Assembly (NCBI RefSeq): GCF_004786035.1
Contig: NZ_CP035088.1
Location: 2,950,001 to 3,014,000 of the forward strand
Source: Pseudomonas viciae
GTDB taxonomy: Bacteria > Pseudomonadota > Gammaproteobacteria > Pseudomonadales > Pseudomonadaceae
Length of the DNA: 64,000 bases
Direction of reading: 5' to 3'
Shown in pieces: positions 37,872 to 47,611 of this stretch. The notes under the pieces were generated by a model. The model was given only the letters and a program-made list of their open reading frames with translations. It had not been told where the DNA came from and made no database searches. The position numbers were made by a program, and so were the translations under genes. The stretch's first letter is position 1, and each line of letters opens with the position of its first letter.

Positions 37872-37935
37872 GTGGCGAGGGGATTTATCTCCGCTTTGTG
37901 GGAGCAAGCTTTGCTCCCACATAAATCCCGCCACA
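37872..37935. repeat. Nested palindromes downstream of mtlR
   Basis: Outer arms GTGGCGAGGGGATTTAT and ATAAATCCCGCCAC enclose an inner palindrome TGTGGGAGCAAG...CTTTGCTCCCACA. Two repeat families are combined. It lies between the mtlR stop and the mtlE promoter (both genes are on the minus strand) and may end the mtlR transcript. Confidence 0.75.
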
Positions 37936-37951
37936 GGATCATTCGAGCGTG

Positions 37952-38857
37952 TCAGCCCTGGTTCTGCTCGGTCAAGCGCTGTACCGCCAGCCGCCGGTAG
38001 TGGGAAGGGGTCATGCCCTTGAGCTGCTGGAAACGCCGGTTGAAGTTGGAGATGTTGTTGAAACCGGATTCAAAGCACACGTCCGTCACCGGTTTATCGC
38101 CATCGGCCAGCAATTCGCAGGATTTGCTGATGCGCAGCCGATTGACGAATTCGATGAAACACCGCCCGGTGGCCTGTTTGAACACCCGGCTGAAGTAGGT
38201 GGGTTTCATGCCCAGGTGCTCGGCGACTTCTTCCAGGGACAGTTCCCGGGCGTAATGGGCGAAAATGTAATCCACCGCCCGGTTGGTGCGGTCGATGCTG
38301 TGTTCGTCCGCCGTTTGCGGGGCCGTGGCGCCGGAGAGCAGTTGATAGTCATCCGTGGCGGCCAGCAGCTCCATCAGAATGAAAAAATGCCCCAGGCGGC
38401 TCATGCCCCGGGAGTCGGCGATGCGCTGCATCAGGATCATGGCCTGGCGGATGGTGCGCTTGCAGCGAAATTCGATACCGTACTGGGCGCGTTCAAGCAG
38501 CGGCGCGACGGTCTTGAGCTCGGCAAACACTTGATGGCCGCTTTCGAACAATTCGTCGGTGAAATTCACCAGCATGTCGCGCTTGGGCACCACTTCGTCT
38601 TCGGCCACCTGGCTGATCCAGTTGTGGGGCAGGTTGGGGCCGGTGAGAAACAGCGACTGCGGATAGAAGTTGCCGATGTAATCGCCAATGAACACCTTGC
38701 CGGAACTGGCGACGATCAGGTGCAGCTCGTATTCCTTGTGGAAATGCCAACGCACCAGTGGGCAGGGGAAACCGTGCTGACGGTAGATGATGGACAGCCC
38801 GTTATGGTCGTCCATCAACTCGTAGGAAGGATCGGTGATTCGCGCTGTTCGGGTCAT
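37952..38857 (-). CDS. mtlR: AraC-family activator of mannitol genes
   Basis: 301 residues from ATG 38857. N-terminal cupin-like sensing domain (WHFHKEYELHLIV at about 38-50) and a C-terminal pair of HTH motifs (LSLEEVAEHLGMKPTYFSRVFK and the FNNISNFNRRF segment). MtlR activates the mtl operon with polyols in P. fluorescens. Same strand and directly upstream of mtlE, but with its own promoter likely, because a strong palindrome separates them. Confidence 0.94.
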   Translation of the reverse strand: MTRTARITDPSYELMDDHNGLSIIYRQHGFPCPLVRWHFHKEYELHLIVASSGKVFIGDYIGNFYPQSLFLTGPNLPHNWISQVAEDEVVPKRDMLVNFTDELFESGHQVFAELKTVAPLLERAQYGIEFRCKRTIRQAMILMQRIADSRGMSRLGHFFILMELLAATDDYQLLSGATAPQTADEHSIDRTNRAVDYIFAHYARELSLEEVAEHLGMKPTYFSRVFKQATGRCFIEFVNRLRISKSCELLADGDKPVTDVCFESGFNNISNFNRRFQQLKGMTPSHYRRLAVQRLTEQNQG

Positions 38858-38948
38858 GTGCCTGACGTCTTTTGTTGTTATCGCCGCTGAATAATGCCCC
38901 CATCGCCGCACAGGTGCCACCCTGATTGGGGAGGTGGCACTTACGCCC

Positions 38949-40241
38949 CTAGGCGTTGCGATTCTTTTCTTCGATCCACTGGGACATGTATTGGGTGCTC
39001 TTGTGCTGGTGGTGACGCAGCATGCTGCCGGTGAAATTGTCCCGGCGTCGTTGCGCAAGCTCGGCCCGGCAGGCCGTGATGCTTTCAATCAGCGCCGGGC
39101 CGTGTACCTGACGCTGGTAACGGTTCGCCAGCAAGGCCAGGCCGGCATCCTGGGCCTCGGTCCAGCGCACCGGGTCGCTGTACAACTGCACGGCGGCGCG
39201 GGCGATGTCTTCGGCGCTTTGGGCAATCGACCCGGGCCAGGGCAGTTCGCCGTACATGGCCTCGGCGCCGATGGGCGTGGTGACGTTGGGCGTGCCGCAG
39301 AGCATGGATTCGATCAGTTTGCCCTTGATGCCGGCGCCAAAACGCAAGGGTGCCAGGCAGACCCGTGCCGCCGACATCACCTGCAAGGCGTCTTCGGCCC
39401 AGTTCATGATGTGGAAACCCTGGGCCGGGTTGTGCAACGCGGCAGCCTTGGGCGGGGTGTAGGCGCCGTATAGATGCAGTTGCGCACCGGGCAGTTGTTG
39501 GCGGATCAGCGGCCAGATGGCGTTTTTCATCCAGAGCACCGCGTCCCAGTTCGGCGCATGGCGGAAGTTGCCGATGCTCAAGAAGTGCGCCCGCTCTTCG
39601 AACGGCACGAGTGGTTCACTCGGCAGGTCGAGCATCAACGGGCACCAGAGCAGCAGGCTGCGGGGCAGTTTGAAGTGTTCCACCAGCAGTTCGATTTCAA
39701 CCTCGGACACCATCAGGTTGAGGTCGCAGCGGTACAGGGCGGCGATTTCCCGCTGGGCCAGGTCGGTGCCGGCCATCAGTGCGAACTCTTCATGCAGGGC
39801 CGGGGCAAAAACGTCGCTGAAATCCTGGGAAACGTCATCGACCTTCAAGCGATCCTTCAGGCGCTGATGACGGGCGTGGCGTAGGCTCTGCAGGTCGGAA
39901 GTCTCCAGCACGCGCAGGGCGTGCGGGCAGTTTTTCTCGACGCGCCAGCCGAATTGTTCTTCCATCATGAACTGGTCGAACAACACGATATCCGGGGCCA
40001 ACTCACGGATGAACGCATCGAAACGGCTGCTATTGAGCTCGATCGGCACTTCGCGGATGCCCAGCGCGATCAGGTCGGCGCGGTTTTCGCCTGGGTTTGC
40101 GGGGCTGCTGAAGGTGATGTCCCAGCCTTGCCCGAGGAAAGTCTCCAGCAGTTGCATGACGTGTCCACCGGCGGCCGATGAGCGCGGCTCGGGCCAGACA
40201 TAGCCGATAACCAGGACCTTGGTGGCGGAGGGATGAGGCAT
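38949..40241 (-). CDS. Glycosyltransferase, GT4-like
   Basis: 430 residues, two Rossmann-like halves. The first begins KVLVIGYVWPEPRSSAAGGHVMQ; the second has FLSIGNFRHAPNWDAVLWM and the donor-binding LAPLRFGAGIKGKLIESMLCGTPNVTT, with the Glu of the E-x7-E type motif. No membrane span. Relatives modify polysaccharides or glycans. A single gene here with no other glycan genes, so the acceptor is unknown. Confidence 0.85.
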   Translation of the reverse strand: MPHPSATKVLVIGYVWPEPRSSAAGGHVMQLLETFLGQGWDITFSSPANPGENRADLIALGIREVPIELNSSRFDAFIRELAPDIVLFDQFMMEEQFGWRVEKNCPHALRVLETSDLQSLRHARHQRLKDRLKVDDVSQDFSDVFAPALHEEFALMAGTDLAQREIAALYRCDLNLMVSEVEIELLVEHFKLPRSLLLWCPLMLDLPSEPLVPFEERAHFLSIGNFRHAPNWDAVLWMKNAIWPLIRQQLPGAQLHLYGAYTPPKAAALHNPAQGFHIMNWAEDALQVMSAARVCLAPLRFGAGIKGKLIESMLCGTPNVTTPIGAEAMYGELPWPGSIAQSAEDIARAAVQLYSDPVRWTEAQDAGLALLANRYQRQVHGPALIESITACRAELAQRRRDNFTGSMLRHHQHKSTQYMSQWIEEKNRNA

Positions 40242-40332
40242 GGACGGGCGTTTCCTTGGATTGAATCAGCTTGGAGCGAATCAGGCGCAGTCAAGCAGGG
40301 GGCGCCGATAGTGACCAAGAATCCGCCTGGGC

Positions 40333-40704
40333 TCAAGCCAGAATGCTTTTGACCTTGTCACGCAACTGATCGATGGAGAAGGGCTTGCCGATGACTGCCA
40401 TGCCTTCGGGTATATCGATGCTTTCGGCATAACCGCTGGCAAACAGGATCGCCAGCCCAGGCCGCACCAGGCAGGCCTGCTTCGCCAACTCACGCCCGTC
40501 CATTATCGGCAGGCCGACGTCCGTCATCATCAGGGCGATGGGTTGCTCGTCGTCGCGCAGAAACGCCAATGCCTGTTCACAACCGTCCGCTTCCAACACC
40601 TGGTATTCCAGCTCTTCCAGTACGTCGACGATCAACATACGCACAATGTCGTCGTCTTCGACGACCAGAATGGTGGGTTGAGTGGCGGGAGCGGGGATGG
40701 ACAT
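40333..40704 (-). CDS. Single-domain response regulator
   Basis: 123 residues from ATG 40704; the longer frame lacks a site. A receiver domain only: acidic pair VVEDDD (near 14-19), phospho-acceptor Asp62 in MMTDVGLPIMDG, Thr/Ser switch in LFASGY, Lys in IGKPFS. No output domain. It is divergent from the large hybrid kinase gene by 254 bp, and the sequence is of the type that pairs with hybrid kinases (DVGLP-type). Confidence 0.9.
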   Translation of the reverse strand: MSIPAPATQPTILVVEDDDIVRMLIVDVLEELEYQVLEADGCEQALAFLRDDEQPIALMMTDVGLPIMDGRELAKQACLVRPGLAILFASGYAESIDIPEGMAVIGKPFSIDQLRDKVKSILA

Positions 40705-40958
40705 AGTGGCATTCTCAAAATGGGGTCGGGAAGGGCATAAAAAAACCGCCTCATGCATGAGTAAGTGGCAAGGCAGCACAAGTTCCCTGAGTTGTACAAG
40801 AAAGGATCTATAGTACAAGAGCTGACAAGGATAGTCGCTTCTTGGCTACAAGGCAGTTCGCCGCAGGATTAGCGTCTTTGTCTCGTCAGAAATGTGGATC
40901 CAACCGATGTTTTTCGGGCAGAATCCATGGTTTTCAACTGTCCACCAAGGCCTTTTCC

Positions 40959-43900
40959 ATGACTCCTTCGTCTTCGGTTGACGAGCACAGTTTTCGCAAG
41001 CTTTTGAGCCGTAATATCAGCCTGCCGCTGGGCATGGGTGCCCTCAGCGCGGTGTTCTTCATCGTGTTGATCACCTATCTGCTGTCGGTCATTCAATTGG
41101 TCGGGCATACCGACCGGGTGATCAATAATGCCAACGAAGCGCTGAAACTGAGCGTGGACCTGGAGACCGGCATGCGTGGCTACCTCCTGAACGGCGATGA
41201 GCATTTCCTCGAGCCCTATGAAGTCGCCAAACCGCGGATTGCCGTGGCGCTGGAAACATTGTTGGAATTGACAGCCGACAACCCCATCCAGACCGACCGC
41301 CTGCACAAGGTACAAGCGCTTCAGGTGGAATGGGCCAATTACGCCCAGAGCCTGATCGACCTGCAACGCAGCAGCGGCGATTACAGGGGCATAGTGAGGG
41401 GTGGGCGCGGCAAACGCCTGACGGACGAGATTCGCAGGACCTTCGAAGACATCGTCGAGACCGAGCAGCACCTGCGCGCGCGGCGCAACGAGGAGGTGCG
41501 CGCCACCACCGTCTGGAGCATCTCCCTGTATCTGCTGTTTGTTGCCGCCGTCAGCGGGTTACTGGCCTACGTCGGTCGCCGGGACCTGCTGACCCTGTCC
41601 AGCAACTACAGCGCGAGCCTCAAAATCCAGCAGCAGAGCGCCTTGCACCTGGAGAAACAGGCTTGGCTGCGCAATGGCCAGACACTGCTGGCCGAGCAGG
41701 TCCTGGGGCAACTGACGCTGAACCTGCTGGGGCGCAACATCCTGCAGTTTTGTGCGCAGTACATGGGTACTGTCGTGGCGGCGCTTTATACGCGGGAGGA
41801 GAACGGCCTGCTCAAGCGCGTGGCCACTTATGGCATGTCTCGGGAGGAGGATGAACAGCATCAGGTGATCATCGTCGGTGAAGGCATTGTTGGCCAAGCC
41901 GTACAGCAAGGACGTCCGATCCGCCTGGATGATGTGCCCAACGATTACCTGAAAGTCAGCTCGGGACTGGGCCAGGGCTTGCCCAATAGCGTGGTGGTGG
42001 TGCCGACCAGCGACGACGACCGGATCAACGGTGTCATCGAACTGGGTTTCCTGCGCCCACTGAGCGAGCGCGACATCGAACTGCTGGAACTGGTGGCTGG
42101 CAATATTGGCACCTCCATTGAAGCAGCGCGTTATCGTCAACGCTTGCAGGAGGTGTTGGCCGAGACCCAACAGTTGAACGAAGAGCTGCAAGTCCAGCAG
42201 GAAGAGCTCAAGACGGCCAACGAAGAGCTGGAAGAACAATCACGCATCCTCAAGGAATCCCAGGTTCACCTGGAAACCCAGCAACTGGAACTGGAGCAGA
42301 CCAACGAACAATTGGCGCAGCAGCGCGACATCATGGACCAGAAGAACAGCGAGCTGAACCTGGCCCAGGTCCAATTGCAGGAACGTGCCGAAGAGCTGCA
42401 ACGTTCGAGCAAGTACAAGTCCGAGTTCCTGGCCAACATGTCCCATGAACTGCGGACACCGCTCAACAGTTCGCTGATCCTGTCCAAGCTGTTGGCGGAG
42501 AACCCGCAGCAAAACCTCAGCGAAGAGCAGGTCAAGTTTGCCGAGTCGATCTACTCCGCGGGCAACGACCTGTTGAATCTGATCAACGACATTCTTGATA
42601 TCTCCAAGGTCGAGGCCGGGAAACTGGAAGTGCGCCCGGAAAACACCAGTGTGCCGCGCTTGGTGGAAGGGTTGCACGATATGTTCAAGCCACTGGCGGC
42701 CGAAAAGGGCCTGGGTTTCGAGGTGGAGATGCTGGCTGACGCGCCGGCGATGTTGTACACCGACCGCCAGCGGTTGGAGCAGGTAATCAAGAACCTGTTA
42801 TCCAACGCCGTGAAGTTCACCGAGCAGGGGGCCGTGCGCCTGTCTGTTGCCGGCCAGCCGGGCTCAGGCATCGCGTTCATGGTGCGCGACTCGGGTATCG
42901 GTATCGCCGCCGATCAGCAGCAAAGCATCTTTGAGGCGTTCCGCCAGGCCGATGGCACCACCAACCGCCGTTACGGCGGCACCGGTCTGGGGTTGTCGAT
43001 TTCCCGCGACCTGGCCACGTTGTTGGGTGGTTCGATCTCGGTGACCAGTGAACCGGGGCAGGGCAGTGTGTTTACGCTGGTCTTGCCTGAACGCTATGTC
43101 GAGCCGGGGCCAACTCCGGCACAGCCGAGAGTATTCACCCCGACGGCCACCACGTTGGCGCCGACACCTCAGAAACCTGCGCCGGCGCCGCCGATCGCCC
43201 AGCTGGACACCTCCATCGCCCGCTTCGCCGATGACCGCGACAAGGCGCCGTTCGACACCCGCTGCATCCTGGTAATCGAAGATGAGTCTGAGTTTGCCCG
43301 GATCCTGTTCGACCTGGCCCATGAGCTCGGTTACCAGTGCCTGGTGGCCCACGGCGCCGATGAAGGCTTTGACCTGGCCTTGAAACTGAGCCCCGACGCT
43401 ATTCTGCTGGACATGCGCCTGCCGGATCATTCCGGGTTGACGGTATTGCAGCGGCTCAAGGAGCAGGCCGAAACCCGGCATATCCCGGTGCACGTCATTT
43501 CCGTCGAGGATCGCGTCGAAGCGGCAATGCACATGGGCGCTGTCGGTTATGCGGTCAAGCCGACCACCCGCGAGGAGCTCAAGGACGTGTTCGCCCGCCT
43601 GGAGGCCAAATTGACCCAAAAGGTCAAGCGCGTGCTGCTGGTGGAAGACGACGACTTGCAGCGTGACAGCATTACCCGCCTGATCGGCGACGATGACATC
43701 GAAATCACCGCCGTCGGCCTGGCCCAGCAAGCGCTCGACCTGCTGCGCACCAACGTCTATGACTGCATGATCATCGACCTCAAGCTGCCGGACATGCTGG
43801 GCAATGACCTGCTCAAGCGCATGTCCACCGAAGAGATCTGTTCGTTCCCTCCGGTGATCGTCTACACCGGGCGCAACCTGACCCGCGACGAAGAGGCCGA

Positions 43901-44441
43901 GCTGCGCAAGTATTCGCGTTCGATCATCATCAAGGGCGCCCGCTCGCCAGAGCGCCTGCTGGACGAGGTGACACTCTTTTTGCACAAAGTCGAATCCCGG
44001 TTGTCCCATGAACGGCAGCGGATGCTCAAGACCGCCCGCAGCCGCGACAAGGTTTTCGAAGGCCGCAAGGTGCTGCTGGTGGACGACGATGTGCGCAACA
44101 TCTTTGCCCTGACCAGCGCCCTGGAGGCGAAGGGGGCGATCGTGATCATCGGCCGTAACGGCTTTGAGGCGATCGACCGTTTGAATGAAGTCGAAGACAT
44201 CGACCTGGTGCTGATGGACGTGATGATGCCGGAGATGGACGGTTTTGAAGCCACCGCGTTGATCCGCAAGGATCCGCGCTGGCGCAAGTTACCGATCATT
44301 GCCGTGACGGCCAAGGCCATGAAGGATGATCAGGAGCGCTGCCTGGCGGCGGGTTCCAACGATTACCTGGCCAAGCCGATCGACCTGGATCGTCTGTTCT
44401 CACTGATTCGCGTGTGGTTGCCGAATATGGAAAGAATTTAG
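40959..44441 (+). CDS. CHASE3-GAF hybrid histidine kinase with three receivers
   Basis: 1160 residues from ATG 40959 (AAGG site). Two spans (about 22-45 and 184-206) flank a periplasmic CHASE3 domain. Cytoplasmic parts: GAF about 240-385, a long coiled coil rich in Gln/Glu/Leu (385-485), HisKA with His496 in MSHELRTPL, an HATPase with GGTGLGLSI, then receivers with Asp818, Asp940 and Asp1087. The first two receivers may gate phosphoflow and the third looks canonical (LMDVMMPEMDG). The stop overlaps the cheR GTG by one base. Confidence 0.93.
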   Translation: MTPSSSVDEHSFRKLLSRNISLPLGMGALSAVFFIVLITYLLSVIQLVGHTDRVINNANEALKLSVDLETGMRGYLLNGDEHFLEPYEVAKPRIAVALETLLELTADNPIQTDRLHKVQALQVEWANYAQSLIDLQRSSGDYRGIVRGGRGKRLTDEIRRTFEDIVETEQHLRARRNEEVRATTVWSISLYLLFVAAVSGLLAYVGRRDLLTLSSNYSASLKIQQQSALHLEKQAWLRNGQTLLAEQVLGQLTLNLLGRNILQFCAQYMGTVVAALYTREENGLLKRVATYGMSREEDEQHQVIIVGEGIVGQAVQQGRPIRLDDVPNDYLKVSSGLGQGLPNSVVVVPTSDDDRINGVIELGFLRPLSERDIELLELVAGNIGTSIEAARYRQRLQEVLAETQQLNEELQVQQEELKTANEELEEQSRILKESQVHLETQQLELEQTNEQLAQQRDIMDQKNSELNLAQVQLQERAEELQRSSKYKSEFLANMSHELRTPLNSSLILSKLLAENPQQNLSEEQVKFAESIYSAGNDLLNLINDILDISKVEAGKLEVRPENTSVPRLVEGLHDMFKPLAAEKGLGFEVEMLADAPAMLYTDRQRLEQVIKNLLSNAVKFTEQGAVRLSVAGQPGSGIAFMVRDSGIGIAADQQQSIFEAFRQADGTTNRRYGGTGLGLSISRDLATLLGGSISVTSEPGQGSVFTLVLPERYVEPGPTPAQPRVFTPTATTLAPTPQKPAPAPPIAQLDTSIARFADDRDKAPFDTRCILVIEDESEFARILFDLAHELGYQCLVAHGADEGFDLALKLSPDAILLDMRLPDHSGLTVLQRLKEQAETRHIPVHVISVEDRVEAAMHMGAVGYAVKPTTREELKDVFARLEAKLTQKVKRVLLVEDDDLQRDSITRLIGDDDIEITAVGLAQQALDLLRTNVYDCMIIDLKLPDMLGNDLLKRMSTEEICSFPPVIVYTGRNLTRDEEAELRKYSRSIIIKGARSPERLLDEVTLFLHKVESRLSHERQRMLKTARSRDKVFEGRKVLLVDDDVRNIFALTSALEAKGAIVIIGRNGFEAIDRLNEVEDIDLVLMDVMMPEMDGFEATALIRKDPRWRKLPIIAVTAKAMKDDQERCLAAGSNDYLAKPIDLDRLFSLIRVWLPNMERI

Positions 44442-45256
44442 TGGACCGTGACACTGATATTGAACTTCGGTTGTTGATCGAAGCGATCTACCTCAAGTAC
44501 AGCTACGATTTTCGCGATTACTCTGGTGCGTCCATCAAGCGCCGGGTCCACCATGCGCTGCGCCAGTTCGAGTGCCGGACCATCTCGGCACTGCAGGAGC
44601 GCGTGCTGCATGACCCGGGCGCGTTCATGCAGTTGCTGCAACTGCTGACGATTCCGGTCAGCGAGATGTTTCGCGACCCAGCGCATTTCCTGGCGATCCG
44701 CGAGGAAGTGGTGCCGCTGCTCAGGACGTATCCGTCGATCAAGATCTGGATCGCCGGGTGCAGCACAGGCGAGGAGGTCTACTCCATGGCGATTCTACTG
44801 CGTGAGGAGGGCCTGCTGGATCGCACGCTCATCTATGCCACTGATATCAATCCACGCTCACTGGAAAAAGCCAAGCAAGGCATTTTTTCCCTGGAAAACA
44901 TACGGGCCTACACCCAAAACTACCAGCGTGCCGGGGGGCGGCAATCGTTTGCCGATTACTACACCGCCGCCTACGATTACGCGATGTTTGATAAAACCCT
45001 GCGTGAGAACGTGACCTTTGCCGATCACAGCCTGGCAACGGATAGTGTTTTCTCAGAAACTCAGTTAATTTCATGTCGTAACGTATTGATATATTTCAAT
45101 AAAAAACTTCAGGATCGTGCGTTTGGATTGTTTCATGAGTCCCTCTGCCACCGCGGTTTCCTGGTGTTGGGCAGCAAGGAGACGCTGGATTTTTCGGCTT
45201 ACGGCCATCGATTCGACGCGCTGATCAAACAGGAACGGATCTATCGCAAGTTATGA
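44441..45256 (+). CDS. CheR-type protein-glutamate methyltransferase
   Basis: 271 residues from a GTG at 44441 (TAGTG overlap, GGAAAG site). N-terminal helical domain about 1-75, then the SAM-binding domain with IAGCSTGEEVYSMAI, YATDINPRSLEKA and the catalytic-site SCRNVLIYF. It methylates Glu residues on signalling proteins. No chemoreceptor or CheA/W is adjacent, so its target is probably the coiled-coil part of the neighbouring kinase. That is inference. Confidence 0.92.
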   Translation: MDRDTDIELRLLIEAIYLKYSYDFRDYSGASIKRRVHHALRQFECRTISALQERVLHDPGAFMQLLQLLTIPVSEMFRDPAHFLAIREEVVPLLRTYPSIKIWIAGCSTGEEVYSMAILLREEGLLDRTLIYATDINPRSLEKAKQGIFSLENIRAYTQNYQRAGGRQSFADYYTAAYDYAMFDKTLRENVTFADHSLATDSVFSETQLISCRNVLIYFNKKLQDRAFGLFHESLCHRGFLVLGSKETLDFSAYGHRFDALIKQERIYRKL

Positions 45257-45840
45257 ATTACATGATGGACAGATCCAGATCCCGAATCGAGGCCATTGTC
45301 GTTGGCGCCTCCGCTGGCGGCGTCGAAGCGCTGCTCAAAGTCTTCGGGCACCTGCGCAAGGGGTTCGGCGTGCCAATCCTGGTGGTGCTGCATTTGCCGG
45401 ATGAGCGCGATAGCCAACTGGCCAGTGTGTTCGGCCACCGGCTGGCCGTGCCGGTGGAAGAGGCGCGGGACAAGCAGGACGTCGTGCCGGGTACCTTGTA
45501 CGTGGCATCGCCCGGCTACCACTTGTCGGTCGAGGCCGACCGCAGTTTGTCGTTGAGCCTGGAGGACCCGGTGCACCATTCGCGGCCGTCCATTGATGTG
45601 CTGTTCGAGTCGGCCGCCGATGTCTACGGGGCGAACCTGCTGGCGGTGGTCCTCACCGGTGCCAATAGCGACGGTGCCAAGGGGCTGGCCAGGGTCCGGG
45701 AGCTGGGCGGCGTCACGGTGGTCCAGGATCCCGACGAAGCACACGTCTCGACCATGCCCGAAGCCGCGCTGGCTCTGCATGAGCCCGACCATATCCTTAC
45801 TTTGCAAGACATCGGCCAGTTGCTGGCCGGGCTGGAATGA
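45253..45840 (+). CDS. CheB-type methylesterase without receiver domain
   Basis: 195 residues, just the catalytic domain. Triad residues: Ser in VVGASAGGVEAL, His in VVLHLPDERD, Asp in VLTGANSDGAKG. Typical CheB is about 350 residues with an N-terminal receiver that regulates it; that is missing here. Overlaps cheR and the next kinase gene by 4 bp each. It presumably reverses CheR methylation on the same target. Confidence 0.92.
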   Translation: MNYMMDRSRSRIEAIVVGASAGGVEALLKVFGHLRKGFGVPILVVLHLPDERDSQLASVFGHRLAVPVEEARDKQDVVPGTLYVASPGYHLSVEADRSLSLSLEDPVHHSRPSIDVLFESAADVYGANLLAVVLTGANSDGAKGLARVRELGGVTVVQDPDEAHVSTMPEAALALHEPDHILTLQDIGQLLAGLE

Positions 45841-47126
45841 ACCACATGCCAAGAGATATTCAAGCCAAGCTGCTGATCGTTGACGATCTGCCGGAGAATC
45901 TGTTGGCCCTGGACGCGCTGATCAGGCGCGATGACCGCGAGGTCTTCACGGCCCTGTCGGCTGACGAAGCGCTGTCCCTGTTGCTGCAGCATGAGTTTGC
46001 CCTGGCCATCATTGATGTGCAGATGCCGGGAATGAACGGTTTCGAACTGGCCGAGCTGATGCGCGGTACTGAAAAGACCCGCAGCATCCCGATCATTTTT
46101 GTCAGCGCCGCGGGTCGTGAACGCAACTACGCCTTCACCGGTTATGAAAGCGGCGCGGTGGACTTCCTGCATAAGCCGTTGGACACCCACGCGGTCAAAA
46201 GCAAGGTCAATGTGTTCGTCGAGCTCTATCGCCAGAAAAAGGCAATGAAGGAACAGGTTGTTGCCCTGGAGCAGAGTCGCCGGGAGCAGGAGATTTTGTT
46301 GCAGCAGTTGGAGGCCACTCGCAGCGAGCTGGAGCAGGCAGTGCGGATGCGTGATGACTTTATGTCGATCGTCGCCCATGAGGTTCGTACTCCCCTCAAT
46401 GGCCTGATCCTCGAGACGCAACTGCGCAAGATGCACTTGGCCCGGGACAACGCCGCAGCCTTCAGCCTGGACAAGGTGCGGGCGATGGTCGAACGCGATG
46501 AGCGCCAGATCAAGAGCCTGATCCGCTTGATCGAAGACATGCTGGACGTCTCGCGGATTCGCACCGGTAAGTTGTCCATCCGTCCCTCGCGCTTCAACCT
46601 GACGGCGCTGGTGCAGAACCTGTTGCACAATTTCCAGCCACAGATCGCCGCTGCCGAATGCTCATTGATCTGCACCGCGGAGCCGGAAGTGGAGGGGTTC
46701 TGGGATGAGTTCCGGGTCGAACAGGTGGTGTCGAATCTGCTGACCAACGCCTTGCGCTATGGCGGTAGAAGCCCGATCGAGGTGCGCGTCTACAAGACGC
46801 AGGACCATGCTTGCGTCGAAGTCCAGGACCACGGCATTGGCATCAGCGAAGAAAACCAGAAGCGTATCTTCCAGCAATTCGAGCGGGTGTCGTCCAAGGC
46901 GGTTGCCTCCGGCCTGGGGTTGGGGCTGTTCATCTCCGAGCAGATTGTTAGCGCTCATGGGGGGACAATCACGGTCAATAGTCGCATCAACGAAGGGGCG
47001 TTATTCCGTGTTTGCCTGCCTTTGCTGAAAACCACCTTGCACAAAACCATCGAACAGACGCAACCTCTGGGTGACCCTAAGGTCGTATCAGCAGCTATTG
47101 ATCGAACAAAGGCTTCTCATGAGTGA
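45837..47126 (+). CDS. Receiver-histidine kinase
   Basis: 429-residue soluble protein. Receiver about 10-125 with Asp60 in IIDVQMPGMNG, a short coiled coil, HisKA with His181 in VAHEVRTPLNG, HATPase with NALRYG (N box), DHGIGI and GLGLGLFI. Being receiver-first, it can be a relay between the hybrid kinase and the small regulator that follows. Overlaps cheB by 4 bp and the next gene by 8 bp. Confidence 0.92.
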   Translation: MNHMPRDIQAKLLIVDDLPENLLALDALIRRDDREVFTALSADEALSLLLQHEFALAIIDVQMPGMNGFELAELMRGTEKTRSIPIIFVSAAGRERNYAFTGYESGAVDFLHKPLDTHAVKSKVNVFVELYRQKKAMKEQVVALEQSRREQEILLQQLEATRSELEQAVRMRDDFMSIVAHEVRTPLNGLILETQLRKMHLARDNAAAFSLDKVRAMVERDERQIKSLIRLIEDMLDVSRIRTGKLSIRPSRFNLTALVQNLLHNFQPQIAAAECSLICTAEPEVEGFWDEFRVEQVVSNLLTNALRYGGRSPIEVRVYKTQDHACVEVQDHGIGISEENQKRIFQQFERVSSKAVASGLGLGLFISEQIVSAHGGTITVNSRINEGALFRVCLPLLKTTLHKTIEQTQPLGDPKVVSAAIDRTKASHE

Positions 47127-47496
47127 AGATGCGCAAGACGTTGTACTGATCGTCGAGGATGACCCGTCGATCCTGATGGTGCTGTCTGCCTACCTGTCGG
47201 GCGAAGGGTATCGGATACTGCAGGCGGAAAACGGCGAGCAGGCGTTCGAGATCCTGGCAAGCAAGCCCCACCTGGACATGATGATCACCGACTTCCGCCT
47301 GCCGGGCGGCATCACCGGTGTGCAGATCGCTGAACCGGCGGTCCGGTTGCGCCCCGACCTGAAAGTCATTTTCATCAGCGGTTATCCGCAGGAAGTGCGC
47401 GAGACCGACAGCTCAATCACCCGCACGGCCCCGATCCTGGCAAAACCGTTCGACCTGGATGTGTTGCAGGAAATGATGCAGGCCATGCTGTCATAA
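47119..47496 (+). CDS. Single-domain response regulator
   Basis: 125 residues from ATG 47119. Receiver only: IVEDDPS, Asp58 in MMITDFRLPGG, FISGYP switch, LAKPF Lys. Last gene of the run cheR-cheB-kinase-regulator, overlapping the kinase stop. No DNA-binding domain, so the output is by protein contact or phosphotransfer. Confidence 0.9.
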   Translation: MSEDAQDVVLIVEDDPSILMVLSAYLSGEGYRILQAENGEQAFEILASKPHLDMMITDFRLPGGITGVQIAEPAVRLRPDLKVIFISGYPQEVRETDSSITRTAPILAKPFDLDVLQEMMQAMLS

Positions 47497-47509
47497 CCAT
47501 CTCACCTGC

Positions 47510-47611
47510 CCTGTAGGAGCTGCCGAGTGCAACGAGGCTGCGATCTCGCCCCAGACAATTGAGTCGCAAGCGAAAGATCAAAAGATCGCCGCCTTCGGCA
47601 GCCTCTACAGG
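47510..47611. repeat. Palindromic repeat of the GTAGGAGCTGCCG family
   Basis: CTGTAGGAGCTGCCGAGTGC at left and CGGCAGCCTCTACAG at right, with GCTGCGATCT/AAAGATCGCCGCC inner arms. A different family from the GTGGGAGC REPs. Its right end supplies the stop codon of the next (minus-strand) kinase gene. Confidence 0.75.

Noticed and set aside
44441-45840. A chemotaxis operon
   Set aside because: cheR and cheB occur without cheA, cheW, cheY-cheZ or a receptor, and CheB has no receiver domain.
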